Positions 54,286-62,360 of a DNA stretch of 64,000 bases are shown piece after piece (within the stretch, counting starts at the first letter, position 1; each line of letters starts with the position of its first letter). The stretch comes from Bradyrhizobium archetypum (GTDB taxonomy: Bacteria; Pseudomonadota; Alphaproteobacteria; Rhizobiales; Xanthobacteraceae). The stretch lies in contig NZ_JAAVLW010000003.1 of NCBI RefSeq assembly GCF_013114835.1, forward strand, positions 248,001-312,000, in the 5' to 3' direction. The position numbers were made by a program, and so were the translations under genes. Under the pieces are notes generated by a model that had not been told where the DNA came from, did not search any database, and worked only from the letters and a program-made list of their open reading frames with translations.

Positions 54286-55263
54286 TTATCGGCCAGTGTG
54301 CGCCCGGTCGCTAACCTGGCCATGGCTCAAAAACTCTTCAACTTCAGCACGTCGCGGGGCTGCGAAAGCCCCACCGAAGCGGGTGCATTTCAGCGCGGCG
54401 GCGGCCGAGGCGAATCGAAGCGCCTGCCGCAACTCCTGCTTCTCGGTGATGGCCAGCGCAAACGCCCCATGGAACACGTCGCCGGCGCCGAGGGTGTCCA
54501 CCGTATGCACCGGGAAGGCAGGGGTTTCCTGGATGTTCCCGCTCTCGTCGAGCCAGATCGTGCCCCGGGGGCCGCGCGTCCCCGCCAGGAACGACGGGGT
54601 CAGCTTGGCGATTTTCCTCAGCGCCTGGGCGTCGTCGGTAACATCGGCGGTTTCCTGCAGCGGCTCGCTTGAGAACACCAGATGCGTGGAAGCGTTCAAC
54701 AGGCCCTCGCGCAGTGACATGGCGCGATCGACGTCGACGATCACGGGAATGCCGCGCCGGACGGCCTCGGCGCAAAGCTCGGTGCAGAATTCGGCGCAGC
54801 GGCTCTCGGTGAGAATAGCCGCGCAATCGTCCAGCAGCGTGTCGAAGTCGGGTAACTTCACATGCCAGAGTTTCGGGTCACGGAAGGTTACGATGGTGCG
54901 CTCGCCGGAAGGATCGATCATCACCGCCGAGATCGGCGTCACCAGCCCCGGCATTTGGATGAGATGCTTCGTTTCGATGCTCTCATGCGCCATCTGCTCG
55001 AAGATGAAGCGGCTCGACGTTTCCTTGGCATCGCCCATCGGCCCGCAGATCGAGGCGCGGCCGCCGAGCCGAACGATACCGATCGCGCCGTTGAGCGCGT
55101 TGCCGCCGCAGATTTCGTCGAAGGCGGTGGCATTCTCCTTAGAGCCCCGCCCGGGAACAGCCGGCGTATGAAAGGTGAGGTCGCGCACCGGCATGCCGAT
55201 GCAGAGAATCCGCGGCGGGATCTTGGGCGCTTTGTCCTGAAAGTTCATGGGAGAATCCGTCAT
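54286..55263 (-). CDS. PfkB-family sugar kinase
   Basis: A 325-residue ribokinase-like enzyme. The N-terminal signature appears in FDEICGGNALNGAIGIVRLGG, and the C-terminal signature with the catalytic Asp is DTLGAGDVFHGAFALAI. It phosphorylates a sugar or nucleoside; which one is unclear. ATG at 55263 is preceded by GGCGGAA; 55248 is an alternative. It precedes the Lrp-type gene on the same strand with a 68-base gap. Confidence 0.92.
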   Translation of the reverse strand: MTDSPMNFQDKAPKIPPRILCIGMPVRDLTFHTPAVPGRGSKENATAFDEICGGNALNGAIGIVRLGGRASICGPMGDAKETSSRFIFEQMAHESIETKHLIQMPGLVTPISAVMIDPSGERTIVTFRDPKLWHVKLPDFDTLLDDCAAILTESRCAEFCTELCAEAVRRGIPVIVDVDRAMSLREGLLNASTHLVFSSEPLQETADVTDDAQALRKIAKLTPSFLAGTRGPRGTIWLDESGNIQETPAFPVHTVDTLGAGDVFHGAFALAITEKQELRQALRFASAAAALKCTRFGGAFAAPRRAEVEEFLSHGQVSDRAHTGR

Positions 55264-55328
55264 GCCAGTTCCGCCATCAGCCGGAACCAAGATCCGGAGT
55301 TAATCGACTGACCCATGGACCGTTCCCG

Positions 55329-56279
55329 CTATGCGGCAGTGTCTTTGTCCCCATGCACCCAACGCCCGATCAGATGGTGCGCGATTGCAAACGGATGCGC
55401 CGCAAACAGGCCGTCAGGATGCTCGCGCCGATGCATCAGTGCGACCTCGTCGCGGCTGAACCAGCGCGCGTCCTCGAGCTCGGCACGGTCCACCACGATA
55501 TCCTCGTTGAGCGCGCGCGCCGAGCATCCGATCATCAACGATGACGGATAGGGCCATGGCTGCGTCATGTAGTAGCTCACATCGGTGCAGCGGATGCCGG
55601 ATTCCTCGAAAATCTCCCGGCAGACTGCGTCCTCGATGGTCTCGGCGGCCTCCACGAAGCCGGCAAGGCACGACCACATCCCGGGCATGAACTGCTTCTG
55701 CCGGCCAAGCAGGCATCGATCACCATGGGTAACCAGCATGATCACGACCGGATCGGTGCGCGGAAAATGCTCGGCCTTGCAGCTCGGACATTCGCGCTTC
55801 CAGCCACCGTCCTTCATCGCGGTGCGGGTGCCGCAATTGGCGCAGTAGCCGTGGCGCTGGTGCCAAGTCACCATCGATTTCGCCATGGCGATCGCGGAGA
55901 GCTGTTCCGGCGGCACCGTGCCCTGCATCGCCATGCCGCGCAGCTCGGTCACCGCGACGTCGTCGCGGGGCATCAGCTTCTCCACGGCCGCAGCCGAAAT
56001 ACCCATGCCGAAGATGGGCGCGCCGTCGCGCAGGCCCAAAAAAACCGTGCCGGGATTGGCGCCGAGCTTGACGGCCTCTTCAACGCCGAGCAGCACGCGC
56101 GGCCCATCGGCCTCCTGCTTCACCAGCAGCGAGTCGCGGTAGATCACATAGGCGCTAGCGTTGCGCTGGTTCTCCAGCGCGAACAGTTTCTCGTCATTGG
56201 TGCGCAGATGCGCAGCGCGATCCAGAGTATGGGTAACGAAAGCGGGCTTCCCGAGCGGATACTTGTCGAATGCGGACAT
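55329..56279 (-). CDS. nudC: NAD(+) diphosphatase/NADH pyrophosphatase (NudC-type)
   Basis: A 316-residue Nudix hydrolase. A zinc ribbon (CANCGTRT and CPSCKAEHFPRTDP) precedes the Nudix box GFVEAAETIEDAVCREIFEESGI. SLMIGCSARAL after the box is typical of NudC (SQPWPFP-like motif, here TQPWPYPSSLMIG). It cleaves NADH and removes NAD caps from RNA. It begins 4 bases after the HIT gene stop, so the two form an operon. Confidence 0.96.
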   Translation of the reverse strand: MSAFDKYPLGKPAFVTHTLDRAAHLRTNDEKLFALENQRNASAYVIYRDSLLVKQEADGPRVLLGVEEAVKLGANPGTVFLGLRDGAPIFGMGISAAAVEKLMPRDDVAVTELRGMAMQGTVPPEQLSAIAMAKSMVTWHQRHGYCANCGTRTAMKDGGWKRECPSCKAEHFPRTDPVVIMLVTHGDRCLLGRQKQFMPGMWSCLAGFVEAAETIEDAVCREIFEESGIRCTDVSYYMTQPWPYPSSLMIGCSARALNEDIVVDRAELEDARWFSRDEVALMHRREHPDGLFAAHPFAIAHHLIGRWVHGDKDTAA

Positions 56280-56283
56280 CTGT

Positions 56284-56703
56284 TCAACCCAACCAGATCT
56301 TGCGGCGAAGTGCGTTGATGAAATTCTGAACTTCCTCGGCGTCGTGCGCCAGCGGCGGCATCACGCCCCAGACCGGGCGCGGCCAGGCCGCATCGCCCGT
56401 GCGCCGCGCGATGATATGGACATGCAGTTGCGGTACCAGATTGCCGAGCGCCGCGACATTCAGCTTGTCGCATTTGGTGATCTCTTTGAGCGCCCGCGAA
56501 ACCCGGGAGATTTCGGTCATCAATTGCGCCTGCTCGACATCGCCGAGATCGATGATTTCGACCGCACCCTCTCGGCGCGGCACCAGCAGCAGCCACGGGT
56601 AATGCGCGTCCTTGATCACCAGCACCTTGCACAGCGGCAGGTCGCCGATGTCGATGGTGTCTTTTTTGAGCTGGGAGTGCAGCGACCAGGCGTCAGACGG
56701 CAT
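56284..56703 (-). CDS. HIT family protein
   Basis: A 139-residue nucleotide-binding hydrolase. The histidine triad is in NLVPQLHVHIIARRTGD (HxHxx form with only two clear His in HVHIIA and the family Q-L-H), and PLCKVLVIKDAHYPWLLLVP forms the N-terminal strand pair. It probably acts on a nucleotide phosphoramidate or dinucleoside polyphosphate, which suits its operon partner NudC. Start at 56703 (MPSDAWSLHSQL); a 56751 start would run towards the repeat. Confidence 0.93.
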   Translation of the reverse strand: MPSDAWSLHSQLKKDTIDIGDLPLCKVLVIKDAHYPWLLLVPRREGAVEIIDLGDVEQAQLMTEISRVSRALKEITKCDKLNVAALGNLVPQLHVHIIARRTGDAAWPRPVWGVMPPLAHDAEEVQNFINALRRKIWLG

Positions 56704-56760
56704 CAGAGGTCTTTGATCCTTGAAGTAGCCTTGCAGAGGGCGGCCCTGCAACCATCACCC

Positions 56761-56852
56761 GTCATGCCCGGGCTTGTCGCGGGCATCCACGTCTTTTTGC
56801 GCTGGGCTAGAGGAAGCAAGACGTGGATGGCCGGGTCAAGCCCGGCCATGAC
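56761..56852. repeat. palindromic intergenic repeat (GTCATGCCCGGGCTTG type)
   Basis: GTCATGCCCGGGCTTGTCGC at the left is mirrored by GGGTCAAGCCCGGCCATGAC at the right, with inner arms ATCCACGTCTT and AAGACGTGGAT. It lies between the HIT gene and the SRP RNA. Confidence 0.85.
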
Positions 56853-56929
56853 GATGGAGGGTAGTTCCGGGCGCATGACACCCACTAACCCCGCTTGCTT
56901 TCCGGGGCTTTTGGCCCCAAATAGGGACC

Positions 56930-57027
56930 GGGAGATTGGCGGTGGACGAGCCACTCGCCAACCGGGTCAGGTCCGGAAGGAAGCAGCCCTAACGAGGTCC
57001 GGATCGGGTCGCTCGTCAGTCTCCTAC
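56930..57027 (+). ncRNA. ffs: signal recognition particle RNA, small bacterial type
   Basis: The conserved tip motif GGTCAGGTCCGGAAGGAAGC with CAGCCCTAACGAG is the SRP-RNA signature. The ends pair: GGAGA near 56931 with TCTCC ending at 57024, and GGACGAGC with GCTCGTC inside. The 4.5S-type RNA binds Ffh to direct membrane proteins. Its location just before dnaX is usual in alphaproteobacteria. The hairpin GGGGC-TTTTG-GCCCC (56904-56918) lies just upstream. Ends are set by pairing and may be off by a few bases. Confidence 0.95.
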
Positions 57028-57136
57028 CTGTTTTCGAGCGAATCGCGCAGGGAAACGGCCGGTCCGCCGCCCTGCGCTTGACCTTCGTTCCTATCCGCAA
57101 GCCGGCCCCGAGAGATAGTCAATTGCGGATCGACCG

Positions 57137-58981
57137 ATGAGTGATGCTGGCGCTCCCCCCGACAATTCAGAAGGCCAGGGCGGTTTGGGGCTCGGCAACG
57201 AGGCCGCCAAGCCTTACCGGGTGCTGGCACGCAAATACCGCCCCTCCAGCTTTGACGACCTGATCGGCCAGGAGGCGATGGTCCGCACCGTTTCGAATGC
57301 ATTCGAAACCGGGCGCATTCCGCAAGCCTGGATCCTGACCGGGGTGCGCGGCGTCGGCAAAACCACCACGGCGCGGATTCTCGCCCGCGCGCTTAACTAC
57401 GAGAAGCCAGACGGGTCGGTGAAGGGGCCGACCATCCACATGCCGGATCTTGGCGTGCACTGCCAGGCGATCATGGAAAGCCGGCACATGGACGTGCTGG
57501 AAATGGACGCCGCGTCCCATACCGGCGTCGACGACGTCCGCCAGATCAATGACAGCGTGCGCTATGCGCCGGCGAGTGCCCGCTACAAGGTCTACATCAT
57601 CGACGAAGTCCACATGCTGTCGACGGCGGCGTTCAACGCCTTCCTGAAGACGCTGGAGGAGCCGCCCGAGCACGCCAAATTCGTCTTCGCCACCACCGAA
57701 ATCCGCAAAGTTCCGGTCACGGTGCTGTCGCGCTGTCAGCGTTTCGACCTGCGCCGGGTCGAGGCCGACGTGCTGATGGGCCATCTCTCCAATATCGCCA
57801 AAAGGGAAGGCGTCGAGGTCGAGCCCGAGGCACTCGGCATCATCGCCCGCGCCGCCGAAGGCTCGGTGCGCGATTCGCTGTCGCTGTTCGACCAGGCGAT
57901 TGCCCATGCCGCAGGTCCCGTGCGCGCCGATGCGGTGCGGCAGATGCTGGGGCTCGCCGACCGCACCCGGGTGATCGACCTGTTCGAGCATCTGGCGCGC
58001 GGCGATATTGCCTGCGCCTTCGGCGAATTCCGCTCGCAATATGACGTCGGCGCCGATCCGGTCGTAGTGTTGTCCGACCTCGCCGAATTCGTCAATTTCG
58101 TCACCCGGGTGAAAATCGTCCCGGCGACCGCCGACAATGTCGCGTTCGGTGAAACCGAGCGCGTGCGCGCCCGCGAATTCGCCGCCAAGCTGTCGATGCG
58201 GGTGCTGTCCCGGATGTGGCAGATGCTGCTGAAGGGCATTGCCGAGGTGCAGACCGCGACCCGGCCGGCGGCGGCGGCGGAAATGGTGCTGGTCCGCATT
58301 GCCTACGTCGCCGAACTGCCGACGCCGGACGAAGCGATCCGGATGCTCGATCAGAACGGCGGCGGAATGCAGATCGCATCCGGCAGCGCGGTCGCGTCAC
58401 GCGCGGCACCGGCCCCGACCATGTCGTCGATGCCCGGGCCGTCTTCGATGCCAGCTTCGCCGATGCGGACGCCTGCCGCGCCCCGCTCCGGTGCGGAAGC
58501 GTCGGCGCGCCCGCAAATGGCGCCGTCGGCGCAAACGGAGTCCGCGCCGATCTTGCGGATCAAAAGCTTTCCGCAACTGGTGGCGCTCGCCGGCGAAAAG
58601 CGCGACCTTCTGACCAAGGCGGCGCTGGAAGCCGATGTGCGGCTTGTTCGTTTCGAGGACGGGCGGCTGGAGGTGGCGCTGGAGCGCAATGCCGCGCGGG
58701 GGCTGGTCAACGAGCTCTCCCGCAAGCTGGAACTGTGGACCGGGCGGCGCTGGACCGTGGTCGTCTCCAACGAGGCCGGCCAGCCGACGCTGCGCTCGCA
58801 GAATGAGCAGGCGCGGAACGAGCACGCCCGCGCCGCGGAGGCCGATCCGCGCGTGCAGGAGGTGCTGGCGCGATTTCCCGGCGCCAAGGTGATCGAGGTG
58901 CGCCGGCTTGCCGCCGAGCCGCCGGAATCCAATATTATCGCTGATGACTTGAACGAGACTTCCGACGGCGACGACGACTGA
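57137..58981 (+). CDS. dnaX: DNA polymerase III subunit tau (gamma/tau)
   Basis: A 614-residue clamp-loader ATPase. Walker A is GVRGVGKTTTAR at 69-80, Walker B IIDEVHMLS, and SRC motif CQRFDLRRVEADV with sensor 1 FATTEIRKVP. The E. coli protein binds zinc through four cysteines just after Walker A; here that place reads MPDLGVHCQAIMESRHMDV with a single Cys, so the zinc module is lost. A Pro/Ala/Ser-rich linker (about 420-470) joins the tau C-terminal part (LRIKSFPQLVALAGEKRDLL). No slippery A-run for a gamma frameshift is seen. First gene of dnaX-ebfC-recR. Confidence 0.96.
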   Translation: MSDAGAPPDNSEGQGGLGLGNEAAKPYRVLARKYRPSSFDDLIGQEAMVRTVSNAFETGRIPQAWILTGVRGVGKTTTARILARALNYEKPDGSVKGPTIHMPDLGVHCQAIMESRHMDVLEMDAASHTGVDDVRQINDSVRYAPASARYKVYIIDEVHMLSTAAFNAFLKTLEEPPEHAKFVFATTEIRKVPVTVLSRCQRFDLRRVEADVLMGHLSNIAKREGVEVEPEALGIIARAAEGSVRDSLSLFDQAIAHAAGPVRADAVRQMLGLADRTRVIDLFEHLARGDIACAFGEFRSQYDVGADPVVVLSDLAEFVNFVTRVKIVPATADNVAFGETERVRAREFAAKLSMRVLSRMWQMLLKGIAEVQTATRPAAAAEMVLVRIAYVAELPTPDEAIRMLDQNGGGMQIASGSAVASRAAPAPTMSSMPGPSSMPASPMRTPAAPRSGAEASARPQMAPSAQTESAPILRIKSFPQLVALAGEKRDLLTKAALEADVRLVRFEDGRLEVALERNAARGLVNELSRKLELWTGRRWTVVVSNEAGQPTLRSQNEQARNEHARAAEADPRVQEVLARFPGAKVIEVRRLAAEPPESNIIADDLNETSDGDDD

Positions 58982-59005
58982 TCGGACTCTCGAGAGGACG
59001 GATGA

Positions 59006-59329
59006 ATGGCTGATTTTCTCGGCATGATGAAGCAGGCCGCGCAACTGCAATCCAAGATGCAGGCGATGCAGGAAGAGCTCGGCAATCTCGAGGTCGAGGG
59101 CATTTCCGGCGGCGGGCTGGTCGCCGTGCGCATGACCGCCAAGATGGAAGTGAGGGGCGTCAAGATCGATCCGTCGCTGATGAAGGCCGAGGAGCGCGAA
59201 GTGCTCGAGGACCTCCTGGTGACGGCGCATAACGACGCACGGCGCAAGGCGGAAACCGCGGCGATGGAAAAAATGCAGGCGCTGACCGGCGGGCTCGGCC
59301 TGCCGCCCGGGCTTCTTGGTCTTACCTGA
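59006..59329 (+). CDS. ebfC: nucleoid-associated protein, YbaB/EbfC family
   Basis: A 107-residue DNA-binding protein: [20 protein letters not shown], the helical N-terminus, is typical of the YbaB family, followed by a beta hairpin ([18 protein letters not shown]). It binds DNA as a dimer. GAGAGGACGG precedes the ATG. Its stop is one base before the recR start. Confidence 0.97.
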   Translation: MADFLGMMKQAAQLQSKMQAMQEELGNLEVEGISGGGLVAVRMTAKMEVRGVKIDPSLMKAEEREVLEDLLVTAHNDARRKAETAAMEKMQALTGGLGLPPGLLGLT

Positions 59330-59330
59330 A

Positions 59331-59936
59331 ATGGCAGCAAGCGTTGCCGGCCCCGAAATCGAACGCCTGATCCAGCTTCTGGCACGCCTGCCTGGGTTAG
59401 GCCCGCGTTCGGCGCGGCGCGCGGCGCTGCATCTGATCAAGAAGCGCGAAGCTTTGATGACGCCGCTCGCCGGCGCGCTGCAGGTGGCGATCGAGCGGAT
59501 CCAGGTCTGCAGGACCTGCGGCAATATTGATACGCAAAATCCCTGCACGGTGTGCACCGATCCCAGGCGCGATCCCTCGACCATCGTCGTGGTCGCCGAC
59601 GTCGCCGATCTCTGGGCGCTGGAGCGGGCCAATGCGACCAATGGGCGCTATCACGTGCTTGGCGCCACATTGTCGCCACTCGATGGCGTCGGTCCGCAGG
59701 ATCTGACCATCGACGCGCTGGTGGCGCGTGCGCACGAATCGCAAGTCAGCGAAATCGTTCTCGCGCTCAACGCAACGGTTGATGGCCAGACCACCGCGCA
59801 TTACATCACCGATCTTCTGCAGGACGCCAACGTCAAGGTCACCCGGCTCGCCCACGGCGTGCCGGTCGGCGGTGAGCTTGATTATCTCGACGAAGGTACG
59901 CTATCGGCTGCGATGCGGCAGCGGACGCTGTTCTAA
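59331..59936 (+). CDS. recR: recombination mediator RecR
   Basis: A 201-residue protein of the RecFOR pathway. A helix-hairpin-helix ([19 protein letters not shown]), a Cys4 zinc finger ([16 protein letters not shown]), and a Toprim domain ([16 protein letters not shown]) come in the family order. It helps load RecA at gaps. It follows ebfC immediately, so translation is probably coupled. Confidence 0.97.
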   Translation: MAASVAGPEIERLIQLLARLPGLGPRSARRAALHLIKKREALMTPLAGALQVAIERIQVCRTCGNIDTQNPCTVCTDPRRDPSTIVVVADVADLWALERANATNGRYHVLGATLSPLDGVGPQDLTIDALVARAHESQVSEIVLALNATVDGQTTAHYITDLLQDANVKVTRLAHGVPVGGELDYLDEGTLSAAMRQRTLF

Positions 59937-59960
59937 CCCGCACATACGGAACTGATCGAC

Positions 59961-60386
59961 ATGACGAAACCACGATTCGGCAAACGCTCCCGCTTTGCGG
60001 TCATCATCGCCGCAGCCCTGGTCGCGCCTGCCGCATGGGCGCAGCAGGGCGAGCCTGCGCCGAAGCCGGGCAAGCCGATCAAGGCCGGCGACGTGCTGTC
60101 AGGCGAACTCAACGCCATGAAGGGTGGCAAGAAGGGCAAGCACGCCGCGACATACCAGATCACCAGCGAGCCGCGCCGCCTGCCGCCGCCGAACGGGCTC
60201 TGCAATCTCGAAACCGGCCCGGAGACGTTCCAGCTCGTCACCAACAGCGATGCCCAGGCCGCGCAACTGAAAAATTTCATCGGCAAGGAGATTTCTGTAA
60301 AGGTCGACGAGGTCGCCTGCGCGCAGGACGCCGGGCAGATCAGCGAAGCCGTCATCACCAAGTGGAGCGTGGTGACGAAGCATTGA
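59961..60386 (+). CDS. small exported hypothetical protein
   Basis: A 141-residue protein with a signal peptide (RFAVIIAAALVAPAAWAQ). The mature part has a Gly/Lys-rich stretch (AMKGGKKGKHAATYQITSEP), a Cys in GLCNLETGPETF and another in DEVACAQDAG, possibly a disulfide. I do not recognise the family. It follows recR by 24 bases and is perhaps read from the same message. Confidence 0.82.
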   Translation: MTKPRFGKRSRFAVIIAAALVAPAAWAQQGEPAPKPGKPIKAGDVLSGELNAMKGGKKGKHAATYQITSEPRRLPPPNGLCNLETGPETFQLVTNSDAQAAQLKNFIGKEISVKVDEVACAQDAGQISEAVITKWSVVTKH

Positions 60387-60415
60387 GTTGCTGCCGTCAC
60401 TGCCACACATACCGC

Positions 60416-60517
60416 TGTCGTCGCCCGGCCTGACCGGGCAATCCAGTACGCCGCGCTCTCTCGATTCTATCGCAACTGCCTGGAATACTGGATCACCCGC
60501 TTTCGCTGGTGATGACG
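60416..60517. repeat. palindromic intergenic repeat (TGTCGTCGCCCGG type)
   Basis: TGTCGTCGCCCGGCCTGACC opens the element. ATCCAGTA (about 60441-60448) and TACTGGAT (about 60487-60494) pair as inner arms, and GTGATGACG closes it. It separates the exported protein from ampG. Confidence 0.75.
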
Positions 60518-60545
60518 ATTTGTGTTCCCTGATGCCGCTGAGCAG

Positions 60546-61907
60546 CTAAACCTTCACCGGCCCTACCGCCGCAAAATGCCCGCGCCGCTGCAGCCAGGCC
60601 AGCAGGATCAGGCTCGGCACTGCGACGACGACCGAGATCACGAAGAACAGCGGCCAGCCCGTCGCCTCCGCCACATAGCCCGCGCCCGAGGACAGGTAGG
60701 TGCGCCCGACGGCAGCCAGCGCGGTGAGCAGCGCATATTGGGTCGCGGTATGCAGCGGGTTCTGACACAGCGCCGAGAGATAGGCGACGAAGATCACGGT
60801 GCCGATCGCTCCGGTGAAGTTTTCTGCCGAGATGGCTACGGCCAGCGCCCATTGATTGGTACCGACAAAGGCGAGCCATGCGAACACCAGATTGGAGATC
60901 GCCTGCAGCACGCCGCCGATCCACAGGCTTGCGACCAGCGAATAGCGCCGCGCCACATAGCCGCCGGCAAAGCCGCCGATCAGGGTCGCAGCGAGACCGA
61001 CGCCCTTGACGATGGCGGCGTAATCGTTGCGGGTGAAGCCGAGGTCGATTACGAACGGCGCGGTCATGGTGCCGGAAAACGCGTCGGTGAGTTTGAACAG
61101 CACCACGAAAGCCAGCGCCGTCAAGGCATGCTTGCGGGCGAGAAATTCGGAGAACGCCCCAATCGCTGCATGCATGACGCGCGAGAATGCAGCCTCGTCG
61201 CGGGTCTTGGCCTCCGCGCGCACCGATTGCTCCGGCTCGGTGGCGGCCAGGGCCGTGACGGTGCCGATCAGCACCAGCGCAGCCATGGCAACATAGCCCC
61301 ACATCCACGCTGCATTGCGCCCGATGCCGGTGCTCTCGAACGCACTTACGAGGAACAGCACGCCCGCGGTCGAGACCAGCATGCCGATGCGATAGGCCGC
61401 GACGTAGGAGGCCATGCCGGCGGCCTGCTCGCTCTCGGGCAGGCTTTCGACACGAAATGCATCGACCACAATGTCCTGGGTCGACGACATCGTCGCGACC
61501 AGCAGCGCGCCGAGTGCGACGAATAGCGGCGCGCGTGCCGGATCGGTCAGCGCCAATAGCAGGATCGCGCCGACCAGCAGCAGTTGCGAAAACACCAGCC
61601 AGCCGCGGCGGCGGCCAAAGGCGCGGGTGAAGATCGGCACATGCAGCGCATCGACCAGCGGCGCCCAGGCAAATTTCAGCGTGTAGGGCGTGCCGACCAG
61701 CGCGAACAGCCCAATGGTTCCGAGATCGACGCCGGATTCGCGCATCCACACCAGGAGCGTCGATCCAGACAGCGCCAGTGGCAGCCCGGACGAAAAACCG
61801 AGCAGCAGCACGATCAGCACGCGCGGCTGCAGATAGACGGCCCAAGCCTCGCGCCAGGTTGGGGCGGGAGCCTTCTCGGACGCGGAGATAGCTTCTGGTG
61901 CGGTCAT
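60546..61907 (-). CDS. ampG: muropeptide permease AmpG (MFS)
   Basis: A 453-residue membrane protein with 12 or more helices. SSGLPLALSGSTLLVWMRE, GTPYTLKFAWAPLVDAL and SSTQDIVVDAFRVE are AmpG markers. It imports anhydro-muropeptides for cell-wall recycling; MepA in this window acts earlier in that cycle. ATG at 61907. Confidence 0.95.
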   Translation of the reverse strand: MTAPEAISASEKAPAPTWREAWAVYLQPRVLIVLLLGFSSGLPLALSGSTLLVWMRESGVDLGTIGLFALVGTPYTLKFAWAPLVDALHVPIFTRAFGRRRGWLVFSQLLLVGAILLLALTDPARAPLFVALGALLVATMSSTQDIVVDAFRVESLPESEQAAGMASYVAAYRIGMLVSTAGVLFLVSAFESTGIGRNAAWMWGYVAMAALVLIGTVTALAATEPEQSVRAEAKTRDEAAFSRVMHAAIGAFSEFLARKHALTALAFVVLFKLTDAFSGTMTAPFVIDLGFTRNDYAAIVKGVGLAATLIGGFAGGYVARRYSLVASLWIGGVLQAISNLVFAWLAFVGTNQWALAVAISAENFTGAIGTVIFVAYLSALCQNPLHTATQYALLTALAAVGRTYLSSGAGYVAEATGWPLFFVISVVVAVPSLILLAWLQRRGHFAAVGPVKV

Positions 61908-61958
61908 GCAGGGGTGTTAGCAGAGATTCGGCCACAAAAAAGACTGTCATCGCCCGGC

Positions 61959-61981
61959 TTGACCGGGCGACCCAGTATTCC
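61959..61981. repeat. left inverted arm flanking the second GIY-YIG gene
   Basis: TTGACCGGGCGACCCAGTAT followed by TCC; the 23-base arm matches, inverted, 62301-62323 with one mismatch. A related short palindrome (CGCCCGG...CCGGGCG) continues left to 61945. Confidence 0.8.
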
Positions 61982-61987
61982 AGAGGC

Positions 61988-62323
61988 CTATCCGCCGCCC
62001 CCGGCAATCTCAGGGTAAAGATCAATCCAGTCTGGATTTTGTTTCTCAATCAGCGATATCTTCCCGGCGCGTGGCCATTTCTTGAGCCGTTTTTCGCGCT
62101 GGATGGCAAATTCGATCTGATCGAAGGCTTCGAAATAGACGAGCCGGCTCACCTCATGCTTTTTGGTGAAACCCTCGGCGAGCTTCAACTTGTGCTCGCC
62201 AACGCGTCGCACCAAATCATTTGTCACGCCGATGTAGAGCGTTCCGCCGACGCGGCTGGCCAGGATGTAGACGTAATAGTTACGCGTTCCCAATTGCCGT
62301 GGGATACTGGGTCGCCCGGTCAA
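61988..62323 (-). CDS. GIY-YIG nuclease family protein, second copy
   Basis: A 111-residue (or 101-residue) URI-like nuclease, diverged from the copy at 39449. RNYYVYILASRVGGTLYIGV and TNDLVRRVGEHK are the GIY-YIG core; KNPDW-type tail EKQNPDWIDLYPEI is shared with the first. The start is unclear: TTG at 62323 lies inside the flanking repeat arm, and TTG at 62293 gives the usual N-terminus. No ATG is available. The gene lies between inverted repeat arms, as in the first copy. Confidence 0.9.
   Translation of the reverse strand: MTGRPSIPRQLGTRNYYVYILASRVGGTLYIGVTNDLVRRVGEHKLKLAEGFTKKHEVSRLVYFEAFDQIEFAIQREKRLKKWPRAGKISLIEKQNPDWIDLYPEIAGGGG
62301..62323. repeat. right inverted arm flanking the second GIY-YIG gene
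   Basis: Inverted copy of 61959-61981, with one mismatch in 23 bases. The possible TTG start of the GIY-YIG gene lies at its outer edge. Confidence 0.8.
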
Positions 62324-62360
62324 TGACAGGCTAATATGTGGCTTCGGCCGGGCAAGTCAC

